Source of the DNA: Sabellastarte sp. h YS-2021 | Lineage: Eukaryota; Annelida; Polychaeta; Sabellida; Sabellidae | Assembly (NCBI GenBank): GCA_964017235.1 | Contig: OZ024936.1 | Location: forward strand, 29,410,040 to 29,474,039 | Direction of reading: 5' to 3' | DNA: 64,000 bases | Part shown: piece by piece, positions 1 through 13,000 of the stretch | Numbering within the stretch: the first letter of the stretch is position 1 | Layout of the letters: the number at the start of each line of letters is the position of its first letter | The notes under the pieces: model-generated | Database searches by the model: none | Told to the model about the DNA's origin: nothing | What the model saw: the letters and a program-made list of their open reading frames with translations, nothing else | Translations under genes and position numbers: made by a program

Positions 1-60
1 ACTTCTACTCTGAAACTCAAAACACACAGTCAGCTGACACAGAGCCCGTTCATGGGCACT
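1..60 (+). mobile_element. 3' end of a family X Helentron-like element
   Basis: Shares CTTCTACTCTGAAACTCAAAA, GTCAGCTGACACAGAGC and the GCCCgttcatGGGC hairpin with the 3' ends at 6200-6265, 14560-14627 and 26565-26617. The rest of the copy lies upstream of the window. Confidence 0.6.
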
Positions 61-1017
61 GCTTGCTTGTTGCAATATATAACATTTAGTCTCCAAAATA
101 GATTATATTATATGTTAGACTTCATGAGAATATATTCAAAAACTACAAAATGAAGAAATACAGCTGCAAGTTGGTGAAAGTAGGTTATTTGTAGACTAAA
201 AATAACATAGTTAAATGAATATGGAAATACTGCTGTGAATATAGGGTGAGAAATCTAAAATTCAAAAGAAATCTAACATTTGCCGGCTCTAAAACCTTAT
301 ACCCCTTTCACACTACAGGCGATATCCCCCATGGTAGGTCGCATTTGGTGAAATGTCCCTGTCCTTGGATCACCTCCTGACATCCGTTTGCAAACTTGCG
401 AGTCAGTGGCAAACCATCCATTGCCTTGCGTATCCTACGAGGTGTTTTAAAATGATTAAAATTTCTACCTGTGAATTCGGTACTAATTCCACACATGCGC
501 ATTGGAATTTCCTACTACAGTAACCAAAGGAGTGGGCCACGGTGTCACATAAGGTTGTGGTTCGGTCATCCTTCAGTGTAACCAGGCTACATATACTGTG
601 AGTGGAGGTACTGGTCATTTTGCCATGTGTTTGTCCGACGGCTACCAAACGTGAGTTGCGGTTAACAGAGGTTGTTTCTCTGTGACCAACGTTTGTGGCA
701 CTGTCGTCCTACTGTTATTTACTGTTAAAAAACCCGAGTCCAATCAGTGACTGGCTACCTTTGTATGAACAACTTGGATGAAATGGGGAGACCTGGGAGG
801 CGGTTCCGCCACCAGGTAAAACTTCTAACTGCGGGACATACATATGGTGTGATATATTTTTTTGTATATGCAATTCAGTAAGTTTTCCTATTTTGTACTC
901 TAATGTGACAAAATGTACAAAAAGTGAAATCTAATACAATTTTTGTATCTGGTGAAAAAAGTTCAACAATTGAAGTAACAAGTTTTACAATTTTGTTTTT
1001 TAATTGTTTTGACACAG
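61..1017. other. Intron sequence, no recognisable content
   Basis: AT-rich upstream intron. Around 250-510 and 540-650 there are short reverse-strand open stretches with no family signature I recognise. A GAGAAATCTAAAATTC string at 250 resembles the terminus of the MITE at 18788-19014. Confidence 0.4.
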
Positions 1018-1063
1018 GTGAAGTGCCAAGCATGTCTAGCTTTAAGAAACTTAGCTTCAGACA
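1018..1063 (+). CDS. Armadillo gene, first exon in window
   Basis: 46-nt exon between ...CACAG and gtaagt. It reads VKCQACLALRNLASD plus one nucleotide (phase 1 at its 3' end). The upstream exon is outside the window, so the 5' phase is inferred from the Vac8-like reading. The 3' phase fits the next exon exactly. Confidence 0.75.
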
Positions 1064-4000
1064 GTAAGTAGTGTACAAACTCATTTCGACTTTCGCAAAG
1101 TCTTATGTCTTGAACATTGTATGAACTTTCAATTAACCCACTAAAATATTTCTCTCTCATCGTGTTTGTATAATTGAGGTTATGTCATGTATTACACAGG
1201 TGTAGAATAGAGTCAACTATTTGGCATTAAAAATGATTGAAAAAAATAATATTCAGTATGATATTATATTGAGGTTTCAAACTTGTAAACTGAAGTTTTA
1301 ATTTTGTCGTATACCGTAATTTATGTAATGATCACCTGGGGCAATAATACATTTTTCTTCCAAAGATGGGGTTTATGACAGCAAAAGCACTGGTATATGC
1401 CAAAGTTAAACAACTACCTTAAAATATTTCAGTTAGTTTGCTCGCTCTCTTATGTTTTAAAATAAATTACCTGTTATAGTAACAAACATGGCTGAAATAA
1501 TTAATGCAAGGTGCATTTACTACAAAATATGTAAGTGGTTAATGATATATTTTTTTTTATCCACCAGATGCATCCGGTGGATATTTTGGTTTTGCATTTG
1601 TTAAGCTGCCTGAAGTTCCTGAAGTTTATTCTGGGGGTGATCTTGAAACTCTTTATTCAAGGTCATCCATGGAGTGTGTAGCAGAATTTAAAAGTGCCTA
1701 TATCTCCCTTATTATTGGTCCTAGACGTGAAGCCAACCTATAGGAAATCATGGGCTGGGAATCTTCTGATGTGGTCAGATTTGACCTTGGACCCCTCCTT
1801 CAAGGTCAGATGAGGATAGCCAAAGTTAAAAATGCTTATAACTGGTCCTAGAGGTTTAGCATCTGAAGCCATGCTATTGCAAATCATGGACTTAGAATAC
1901 ACATACTGTATAAGTGGTTTTTTTCGCGGGTACTTAAGTTCGCGAATGTACACTGTAGGCCTGGTTCGCGAGAATTTATTTTCGCGGTGAAATATATTCA
2001 ATTATCGCCCAAACTAACAACGTGTTCAAATTAAAATATTACGCGGACTTCTGCTGGTTTGATTGGAAATGCATAGTTAACGTCTTTTCTTTTATACACG
2101 TTGTCAGTGTGTGAACCTACTCTGGGAGATTATAAATTTACGAAACCCAATCGAACACACTTTCATTGATCGGCGCATGATCAAAGAAGTTGTGTACAGT
2201 AGCGGGGTCGTGTAATTGAATTAATCCCTCCCTATTGGTGAAAGATCAAAGAAGTTAGGCGTTTCTGTGAATGGTACATTTGATAAAGCAATGGAATTTA
2301 TTGTTTCCGTGGCAGTGTAAAATATTGTATCTTGCACAATCTTGTATTATCGCTCACGCTAGACTGGTTCTACTGATAAATATTGGCTAGAAGTTATTTT
2401 CGCGTTTTGTAGTCACTCGCGAATATAGCGAAAATTAATTCCACGCGAAAATAACCACTTATACAGTATTTGATTGCACTGAGCCTTCGGTGCTAGCTCA
2501 ACTGGTCACTGGTTTGGGTGATGTATCTTTCTGGGGATACAATTTGCATCAGTTCACCTATGCGCTAGGTCTAGTTGTTCAAGTTTTATTAAGATTTGAC
2601 TACATTTGTGTGACATCTAAGAACCAGGCTGAAAAAGTGTAGCATTGACTGACCTCTAACTGGGCTTTTCACTAAATGAGTTCAGTTTTGCTTTACCTTA
2701 CATTAAGCCTGGTCACCAAAAACAACAATATTTAAATTCTGTCAAAATGTCTGGAACTAAAGTTTAAAAAGGGAGGTTTTGTTACAGAAATTACATGTAT
2801 ATACACAGACTCCACTTCAGTACTTTTACTTTGATTTCTTGTTTAGCTGATAACCAGATTTTAATAGTGAAACTGGGCTGTTTGTCTGCCTTACACCAAG
2901 TCATCAAAAGCGCCAGACAAGACACGTTGACTGCAGCCATGGCCTGTCTGCGGAATTTGTCCATTCATAAACACAATGAGGTAATGTATTTTTGTATTCA
3001 TATTCGTACTCATGCAAATGGAAAGTATCCATATTCAAATACTTTTGAAAATATTTGCCACAGGCCTGACTTCTTGACTTTATTTTGGATAATATGAGAC
3101 TCTGATGCTTTGTATTGAACAAATTTGGCAAATGATCACTTTACTCTCTTTACCTGCCACTGTGGCCGCGTGGATAACACACTTACCTAGTAGCACAGAG
3201 GACTTGGGTTTGAGCCCACGTACAAACAGATACATAGTGGCTTGCTCTCTGTCACTGAATTCTATTCAAGTGGCAGACTAAAGAACCTCAGGGATGTTGA
3301 TAAGTGGTCATTCAGTGAGGGGAATGTCAGTCGCTGATTTAAAATTTTACTGGGAACTAATTTGTACTATCCAAAAACTATGGTAGATAAAATTTATGTC
3401 TTTTTCTATGCATCAACCATTATTTCAAAACTCTATTTAATAACCCTTCCCTGCTTTGTTGTTTGTTTGTCAGAGTGGCATCATTCAAGAGACGTTTCTC
3501 TTCGAGTTGAAACGGGTGGTGCGAGACCCAAGTAACACACAGGCTCAGATACACGCGGCCGGCACCATACGTAACCTGGCAGCAGGAGAACTCATACAGG
3601 TAGGAATAGAATTGAAAAAAATCAAACAATTATTGGAAACGGATCAAAGCATACTGGTATATGAACACAGGTAATGTGTATCTGAACCAGGTAATGAAAA
3701 CAATAAAAACAGGTGAAATAGAATCCAATGGATGAACTGATGGATGTATCAATAGAAATATTAAGAGTAAGGGTACATCCCCTTTTAATAGATCTTCAAG
3801 GTAAAGAGATGTCAACCTTCTTTTTGTCAAATCACAGGTAAAAAAAGTCATCAAAATTATCGAGGAGTGTTTTGTTTTTTCAATTTGTTCTACCAGGAAT
3901 ATCAGATGATTGTATCCATAACATTAGCCAGGCTGGAGTTTGAGCAATATAATCTTTCTTTCCTCAAAACTTAAGGTTATAAAACCTAACAAAATGCCAA

Positions 4001-7000
4001 AAGTATTTCAGCCTTGTTAAGTTGCAGTACAAAACATTCCTGTTTTTTACCAGAGGATGACTTCCAGTGGCTGTGTGGAGGCATTACTAGATGTGTTGCT
4101 AAGCCATGGCAGTGAAGACTTGGTGCTTGTTGAGGTGTCGGCAGCCCTGGCCATTCTTGCAGATGATGGTGAGTTAAATTTAAGTTAAGCCTCTGCCCGG
4201 GTGCCCGAGTACAGGAAAATGGAAATTCTGGGGTAAGAAACTGAGCATAAACTAGTGAGCTATTAAAGTATTGTATATTCCTATAAATAACATTGAGAAA
4301 GCCTGCTTTGCAGTCAGATTTCTCCACCAAACTTTTTGAAAAAATGTTCCAAACTGTTTATAGATATTAAACATTTTTACCCAATGCTTTTTAGTCTATT
4401 TCTCAACCGAAATTTGTGACAAATTGTTCCCAGCTGCTTATAGATATTTACCATTTTTACCCCGCAGCCTAAAAATATTTACCATTTGCCTTCAAGGGCC
4501 GTGTGGGTATTGTTTTCCCCCTTGGTGTCTGACAGGCGGCAGGAAAAAGTTTGTCCAGGCTGTATCTCAGAAACCATAAGTTGTAGGAAGTTGATACTTG
4601 GTAGGGACATTGGTTGGGGGTTGTAGGTGTGCAATGTCATAGTGTGACATTGATTTGACGTTTGACCTTGCCGTAATGACCTTGAACTTAAAAATCTTAT
4701 CCAGGCTATATCTCAGAAACTGTAAGGTGTAGGAAGTTGGAACTTGATAGGGACATTTGTTGGGGGTGTATGTGAGCACCGTCATGGTGTGTCCTTGATT
4801 TGACTTTGCTGAAATGACCTTGAACTTGTAAAACGTCGTCCAGACTATTTCTCAGAACCTGTAAGGTGTAGAATGTTGATATTTGGTATGGACATTGGTT
4901 AGAGGTATAGGCGCACAACATCATAGTGTGATAGGTGTTGTAGGTATGCAATGTCATGGTGTAACCTTGATTTGACCTTGGTGTAATGACTTTAACCTTT
5001 AAAATCTTGTCCTGACCATATCTCAGAAACTGTAAGGTATAGGGAGTTGATTCTTGGCTGGGTCATTGGTTGGAGAGTGTAGGTATCCAATGTCATGGTG
5101 TGATCTTTATCCTTGGCTCTGCCGAAGTGTGTTCTCCTGCAATGATTGAAACATAATTCTCTTATGACAAAGATATGTGGACTGTATGAACTGATTAGTA
5201 TATGTACCTGTACTACTTCTGTTGGGAGCTATACTTCAATTCATTTGATAAATTTTACATCTTCATAATTTTAGTTTACTGATTAATGCTGGCATCTTGC
5301 TATTGAATTGTCTTGTTATGTCAGCTGACATTATGGCGTCACTTTGCGATGTCTGAGTCTGTGTGAACAACATCTCCAAAACTATAAGACCCACAGACAT
5401 GCTGTTTCTTTTAAAAGATACCTTATATATCGAGGATGAAAAATTCTTTGAGGCATGCAGATCTGTTTGTTCATATGTTCCACAGAGCCATTACAAGTGA
5501 GATACACCCCACCCAAAGTTGGAACATTTCAATACTTTATCAAAATTTTCTCATTAATTATTGAAGGGATTTCCCTCATCTTGGATATATGTACTAGGCC
5601 ACTATTAGATTCCCTTGTGTGAATATCAGGCCTGGATCTTTCTTATTATCTAGTATTATTTTAAGAATTTTTGAAATTATTTTAATGCATTAAAATTCAT
5701 GAAATCATGCTCTAAATCACTAATAACTTGAATAGTATTGCATTCAGAGCCTTTTGTTAAAATATGTTATTCAGCTACTTATTCCATAAGGTACAACATG
5801 GCGAGTAACTTGGGAGTCTAATAGCTACTTTACCTTAAAGGTTAAATTAGTCCTTGCTACTTTTAAGCCCTTTCCTTTGTTGTTGGTCCTAGAAATTTTG
5901 TGTGTGAAGCAGAGCTGTTACAAGTGAGGTCCCCTATCTAGTATTTAACCTTTAACACTCTTTCATAATTTTCTCTGTGAACATTGGAAGGATTTGTCTG
6001 TTATTTTGCTAATATATACTAGGCCAGAGGTAGATTACTTTGTAAAGGTATCAGCTTTTAATCTGTAGTCACTATGCACCAACTTATGAACTCTTTACCT
6101 TTGTATAAGAAACATTTCTTCAGTAGGTCTTTAGGAAGCACTTTAACAGTTACCTTTGTACTTCTGAATACCATTTGCAGGGCACAAGTTTTGTGTCCTA
6201 TTCTGCTTTCACTTGTACTCAGAAACTCGAAACACAAAGTCAGTTCATGTCAGTGATTGCTTGTTTTAATACATTATCTTTGTATACATTCTCTCGTAAA
6301 TATTATTTTATTACGCTACAATAGCTTACCATGTGGGACTTAATGCTGTTCTCGGGTTGCCACACCCGGGGCCAACGTCTTAGAAAAAAAGATCGTTCTT
6401 GTTAGCCACCGGATATACTGGTAGTTGTCGTCACGTGATAACTTCTGACCAATCGCCCTACTTTCTCGTTGGCCACAATGAACTGGTAGCAGTTTGTAAA
6501 TATACAGACATTTTCATTTATTTCTCAGTCTTTACGTATTGTTGGAGGCTCATATTTGAATATTTCATTTTATATATATCATAGATTGTTCTGTAAAATG
6601 ATTGATTTCACAACTTAAGTATTTCCCTTGCTATCCACGTGTTTTGAGTTTTCTCGGTTCAGGCTATTCTAATTCAAATTGTACATCTTTTTATTGCGTT
6701 AAAATGTCTCTCCATCAAGCAAACAAAGACAAACCGAGAGCTCAGAAATGCCGCCATTTTTGCTTCAGTTTTGATAATCATAACTACGCCCCTACCTGTA
6801 GGGAGGCTGGCAAGGGAGATGACCCCTGTGTCACCTTTGAAGCGCCCTGCCATATTTGCACGTCTCTCACTGATGAGCAATTGCAAAAAATTCAAAACAG
6901 GAAGTGGTACTTAAAAAAGCAAAAAGCGGAAACTAGTTCTAAAGATGAACTAGATCTCTTGGGTGAAGGCGATGGGGACTCATTTACTGGTTCCAATGTA

Positions 7001-10000
7001 GACCTAGAGAGTGCTGCTGATAACCTCTTTACCTCACCCCCCCGTCCTCAACCTCTCGCCTTCAGTTCTTTATATTTAAAGACCCCAGCCAGGGCTGTTC
7101 CTCCCACCCCAGGTACTGTGTTGCAAAATAAAATTCAAAGAAATATTGAGAAATCCCTGGGTGACTCTCTAAATATACATTTACAGCAGCAAATGGGTTC
7201 CTTCCAGGAATCCATGTTAGAAGCATTTCAATCACTCCGAGAGGAGTTATCAATTAAAAAGCCAACCGAGGTTGAACCCTCGCCTCATGCTTCAAAAGCT
7301 GGTCCATCCAGCAACATTGCTGCCCATCTGGACCTACCCCCTCCGAGATCAAGTACTAATGCTCAGTCCGAGGCAATGGATGTGGACGTTGGTCCAGCAC
7401 TCCCTCCTCGACTAGTACTTAACCAAACTACCTCGGATCAGTACGTTGCCCCTTCTGAGGCTATACCGAAGGATTCCTCGTACTCTCACAAAAAACAAAG
7501 CCACAGACAAACAGTAGCACCGAGCTCTGCCTCGGACCAACTGGATGAGGATTCCGACGAACCTCGGATCCATCCAACTAGACCTAAGAAGCACTCTGAC
7601 AAGAGCAAGCATAAATCTAGGTCCAGATATGTGTCATCTTCAGAGGAAGATCACTCCCCTGTTGCCAGACACAGGTCTTCTAAGCCCTCTAGGGCTCAGC
7701 CCTTAGGCACAGCTTCTGATCAAGACCTCCCACAACATGATCCAGACCCCCCTTATTATAGGGAAGTAGCCTTGTCTGACATTCCCTCCCAATACTCTGA
7801 AGAAGTAGATACCTTCAGGCGTATTCTCTCTCTCCCTGACCCCAGGGACTCTATGCCTAGGTCTTCAACTTCAGTGTTGGGTCTGGATGACGAAAAAGGC
7901 TGTCAAGAGCTCAGACCTAGAGGTCCTTCCTCTATTCTACCACTTAGCTCAGTTATCAAGGACGCCTTTGATAAATTTCAACATGATTTCAAAGCTGCCA
8001 ATTTAGCTGAGGGCAAATATGTCAAGCCTCCTCCATCCACTTCTAAGTGGTATAAGGTTGGACAGCCCACTTTTCAAGACAAAATTCAGGAGTTGAATAC
8101 AGACTTTGCCAAGATCTGTATTACTCCTAGACCTCCTGGGGCACCAGTAGCCAAAGTTCCTCTGCCAGTTCTTAAGGAGCTGGAACATCAGGCTAGACAA
8201 AATATTTCAACCCTCAACTTCACCGCTGCCTTTGCCAAAACCTCTTCTTCTTGCAATGCTTCCTTGGAAAAGTGCCAACATAGCATTAAATCAACTGTCA
8301 AGAAGATTAAATCTCAGATCCAGAAAGGTGCCAATCCTGAGAAACCAGCAAAGCGCGGATATGAGGAAGTTGCTGAGTACCTGGATTTTTGGAACAAGAC
8401 GGTTCTTGTTCAACATAGAGCTCTTACCTGTCTCAGCAAATCTCTAGCCCATATTCTCCAGAGGGAATTATATTCCATGGCTAATACCGGCTTGCTTAGG
8501 CGCGAAGCCGAGATAACTCTATTACATCCCCAGCTAGGGGAAACGAGACGCCAAGAACTTAGGAACTCGTCCTTCTGGGACTCCTCCTTGTTCGAGTCTC
8601 AACTCGTAAAGGAAGGTGAGGACTTCCTTCTCAAAAAAGGCACCTCAAAAGATTCTCAGGGTTTCGCACCCTACCAGAATAAGCCCTTTCGTGCCCCCCA
8701 CAAGAAAAGAGGCTCCTACAGGAAACGCCCCTATGGGGGCAATACCTCTCAAAGCAGTAACCAATCCTTTCCCTCGGGAAGAGGAAAATCCAACTTCAGA
8801 GGCTCCAGGGGTCGTTTTCGACCCCACAATAGGGGAAGGGGGCGTGGAAACCCCCCTTCCCAATGACTCCTCCAAAGCCTCACTCAGTCCACCAGTAGGA
8901 AGTCGCCTCCGTTCTTTCAAGAGAGACTGGCTAATAAACAAATGTTCTCAAAACATGTTAAACATTATCACCAATGGCTACGTTCTGCCATTCCTTTCAA
9001 AGCCAAACTTGATCAGATTTCCTCTGATCCTGTCAGAGTACAAGGCCCAACAAAAAGACCAAGCCTTGGCCATTTGTATCCAGTCTCTCTTGTCAAAGAA
9101 CGCTATCAAAAGGGTGGAAAACGTAAAATCTCTCGGGTTTTACAGTCGCCTGTTCCTAGTACCCAAGCCTCACCAAAGGTGGAGGCCAGTCATAGACTTA
9201 AGCAGGCTCAACACTTTTCTACATGTAGAAAAGTTCAAAATGGAAACCCCGGAGTCCATCAGGACTTCCCTGGTTCCAGGGGAGTGGGTATCGTCGATAG
9301 ACCTGTCAGACGCATACCTTCACATCCCCATCCATCCAAACTCAAGGAAATACCTAAGGTTTTGCTACAAGGCCCAGGTGTTCCAGTTCACCTCCCTACC
9401 TTTTGGACTGGCCACAGCCCCCCAGGTCTTTACGATGATCGTAAAGGAAGTGAAACTAATGGCCCTCTCAAGAGGACTCAGAATTCACCAATACCTGGAC
9501 GACTGGCTGATCAGGTCCCAGTCTCAGGAGGAATCCAAAATGGACACACAGGCAGTGGTAGACCTAACCCAATCCTTGGGTTGGATAATCAACCAAGAAA
9601 AATCAGAACTGAACCCTACTCAGGTGTTTTCGTTCATGGGCTACGAATACCACCTAGATTCAGCCCTTGTAAGACCCACTCACGAGAGATGGCTCAAACT
9701 TCAGGATTTGATCCTACGACTCAAGTCAAAACGTGTTTTGACTGCAAGATGTTTGATGTCTCTAATTGGGTTGCTAGCCTCAACGGAGAAAATGGTCCCG
9801 GAGGGACGCCTTCACACGAGGTCCTTTCAGTTTCACCTCAAGGAGCACTGGAGATATCCTCAGTCACTGGACAACCTCCTTCCTTGGACAGAAGCCATTG
9901 TAGCCCACCTAGATTGGTGGCAAAACCCCGCAAACGTGATGAAAGGCTCAGACCTTCATCCCAAGGACCACAGTATCCAACTCTTTACCGACGCCTCAAA

Positions 10001-13000
10001 CGAAGGTTGGGGCGCTCACTTAGATCAAAATTCTACAAAAGGGCTGTGGTCAGATCGGGAAAAAAGGCTACACATAAATGTCCTGGAATTGAAGGCGGTC
10101 TCCCTGGCCCTTCGAGACTTCAAGGACCAGTGCCAGAATCAAACAGTGTTAGTTGCGACGGACAATTCAACAGTGGTAGCCTATATCAACAAGCAGGGGG
10201 GAACTCACTCAGCAGAGATGTGCGCTCTCCTGTGGAAAATCATGACCTGGTGCCATCACTACCACATAACTTTGAAAGCCAGGCACATTCCAGGGTGTCT
10301 GAATGTGATGGCCGACCTACTGTCCAGGTCCAACCAAGTGCAGTCAACAGAATGGTCTCTGCACCCACAGGTCTTCAAACAAATCTGCCAGAAGTGGTTC
10401 ACTCCTCATATAGACTTATTTGCCACTCACCTGAACCACAAACTCCCACTGTATGTGTCTCCTATCCCAGACCCAAGGGCCTGGGACATAGATACTCTAA
10501 ACATAGACTGGACCAACCTCACGGCCTATGCTTACCCTCCTACGGCTCTCCTTCACAAGGTGATCCAAAAGATCAAGCAATGCCATTGCCTGATCATCGT
10601 GATAGACCCAGGCTGGCCAGGGATGCCCTGGTTTTGGGACCTAGTGCAGCTCTCAACAGAGATCCCACTACAACTCCCAGTGTCAACAACCCTACTCAAA
10701 CAGTCCCACAACTATGTGTTCCACAACAACCCACAACAGCTGAACCTCCACGCCTGGTGTCTAGGAGCGGACAACTCCAAGAACAAGGCTTCTCTGTGGA
10801 GGTGGCAGAGAGAATTGCTGCCCCTCAGCGGTCATCAACAAGGACCATCTACAAGTCAAAGTGGACCCTATTTGAAAAATGGTGCAGAGAAAATTCAGTG
10901 GATTTCTCCACTCCATCTGTGAAACAAATCTCAGATTTTTTCATGTACCTGTATGACTTAAACAGGCGCCCCTCGACCATTGATGGTTACAGGACTGCAA
11001 TCGTTGACACTTTGGGCCCAACGGCCCAACATATTGCACACAATGCAGACCTTCATAGGTTACTCTCCAGTTTTCACAGGGATCGTCCTAAAAGTTCCAG
11101 AAATTTACCCAAGTGGAACCTTTCTGTTGTCCTTAACGAGCTCACCAAAGCATCATTTGAGCCCATGAAAGACACAGACCTCAAACATCTTACTCTCAAA
11201 ACTGCTTTCTTGCTAGCCTTGGCCTCCGGCAAGCGCCGCAGCGAAATCCATGCCTGGGTCGCGAACAAAGTATCTAATTTAGGCCAATGGGAAAAGGTGG
11301 CCTTGTTCCCTTCTTCTGATTTCATAGCCAAAAACCAACTAGCAAGAGAAGGTTCTCAAAGTGTGTCACCAGTGACTATCCCTGCTTTGACTGCCATTGT
11401 AGATAGACAGTTTAAGGAAGACAGGACCCTGTGTCCCGTGCGGGCCCTGAGGTTTTATTTGGACTGAACTAAAGACCTGAGAGGGTCTCGTTCTCTCCTT
11501 TTCATCTCCTTTAAGAAAGGACATACCTCAAACATCAGACCCGCTACACTCTCTACATGGTTGAAACAAACCATCCTACTTTGTTACAAACAAGCAGATC
11601 AACAAGCCTTGGACTTGGTCCAAGTCAAAGCGCATGACATCCGGGCCTTCGCGGCCTCTAAGGCCTTTTATGGTGGGGTATCGGTGGACCAAATCATGCA
11701 AGCCTGTCACTGGAAAGCTCACAACACATTTACAAATTTTTACCTAAAAGACCTTACTTGGTCGGACACCGACAACAATATGTATCTGGGACCCGTGGTG
11801 GCGGCACAACAAGTCCTAGATCCTTCCCCTCAGACCAGTTGTCCTCGGAAAGAAAAAAGGGGGGGGGGGGGGGGGGGGGGGGGGCACATCCGCTACAACC
11901 AAGTCTTCAGGAGTCTCTCCCAGGATCTAGGTATTCCTTTACCTTCAAGATGTTAAGGGTAAGGTCATTTTATTTTTTAATTATCAGGTAATTTCTATTA
12001 AGGACTTATTCAGTTGTCATTAATCTCATATTTCAGGTTAAAAATTTCATGAGATGCCCAACCACTGGGTTGGTCAGTCACACGTGAAGGTCCCCTGGGG
12101 ACCCTTAGACCTCGAAGTGAGCACCGCTGCACTTCCGTCCTACAACCAAACATCTTGACAGTTTTAGCACTGTCCCTCTTTTCTTAGGTTTTTTGGGTCG
12201 TTACAGGCCCGATCTTCGGGATCGCGGCACTGTAAAGGGGACTCAGACTGGTATTTCTGGCACTATTCTGTATATACTAATTCAAATCTTAGAAAAAAAT
12301 GACATATCTTCCAGTCTCAGCTGTAATCCCGCCACCGGGCAGTTGAATTCAGCATTAAGTCCCACATGGTAAGCTATTGTAGCGTAATAAAATTGAAAAT
12401 TTTAATTACTTAAATGTAGCTTTTATAAGCTACAAGCTTACCATGTGGGACTTAGGAGAGTCCCACCCTGCCTCCCCGCTGTTTACAGCTGAGGGGTAGG
12501 TTTAAAAAATTTCAACGAGAAAGTAGGGCAATTGGTCAGAAGTTATCACGTGACGACAACTACCAGTATATCCGGTGGCTAACAAGAATGATCTTTTTTT
12601 CTAAGACGTTGGCCCCGGGTGTGGCAACCCGAGAACAGCATTAAGTCCCACATGGTAAGCTTGTAGCTTATAAAAGCTACATTTAAGTAATTAAAATTTT
12701 CAATTTTGTACACTTAAACATTATGTGGACCTTTATATAACTGGCACTGTTTGCTCTGAAAGTCTGATCTTTGTACTATTCAGTTCTTCTATATCTCATG
12801 GGGTCGAAAACTATTTCCCCAGACTGTGGGGTATGGGTATCTCTAGTGCTATTTTATATTTGATAAATTCGTTTGCAGAGTGATGCCATAATGTCAGCTG
12901 ACATAAAAAGGCAGGTGATGCAGTGTCCTCGGATACATGCATACACGTATGTGCGTATGTGAACAACTTCTCCTCCAAAACTACAAGTCCCAGAGACATG

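Larger units (their letters stand above)
6306..12707 (+). mobile_element. DIRS element D1, full length
   Basis: Inverted terminal repeats at 6306-6474 and 12511-12707 match with only a few differences over ~150 bp. An internal complementary region at 12351-12460 joins complements of both outer edges, the hallmark of DIRS. In order between them: gag-like gene, RT-RNase H-methyltransferase-like gene, tyrosine recombinase, poly-G run. Junctions share TTTT (6306-6309 and 12704-12707) with no target duplication. It sits in intron 4 of the armadillo gene, same strand, inside family A copy 1. Confidence 0.92.
4459..12834 (+). mobile_element. Family A Helentron-like element, copy 1, split twice
   Basis: Pieces are 4459-5317, 6266-6305 and 12708-12834. 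The left part starts in a decayed form of the palindrome ACCCCACAGCCCTTAAGGGC and has about four ~146-bp repeats (GGCTATATCTCAGAAAC...). The intact copy at 32874-34018 shows the continuous order: repeats, then TTGAATTGTCTTGTTTTAATAC, then TTTAAACATTGTTTGGACC, then CCCCAGRCTGTGGGGTA. In this copy a family X element interrupts at CTTGTT/TTAATAC, and DIRS D1 interrupts a few tens of bases later. Confidence 0.7.

Noticed and set aside
403..648. Reverse-strand 81-codon open stretch
   Set aside because: No recognisable domain and no splice or repeat support.
8645..8941. Reverse-strand 98-codon open stretch opposite D1 gag/RT
   Set aside because: Antisense shadow of the RT reading frame; no family signature.
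8866..8950. D1 RT starting at the ATG overlapping the gag stop
   Set aside because: That ATG opens a frame that closes after a few codons and is not the RT frame in this copy.
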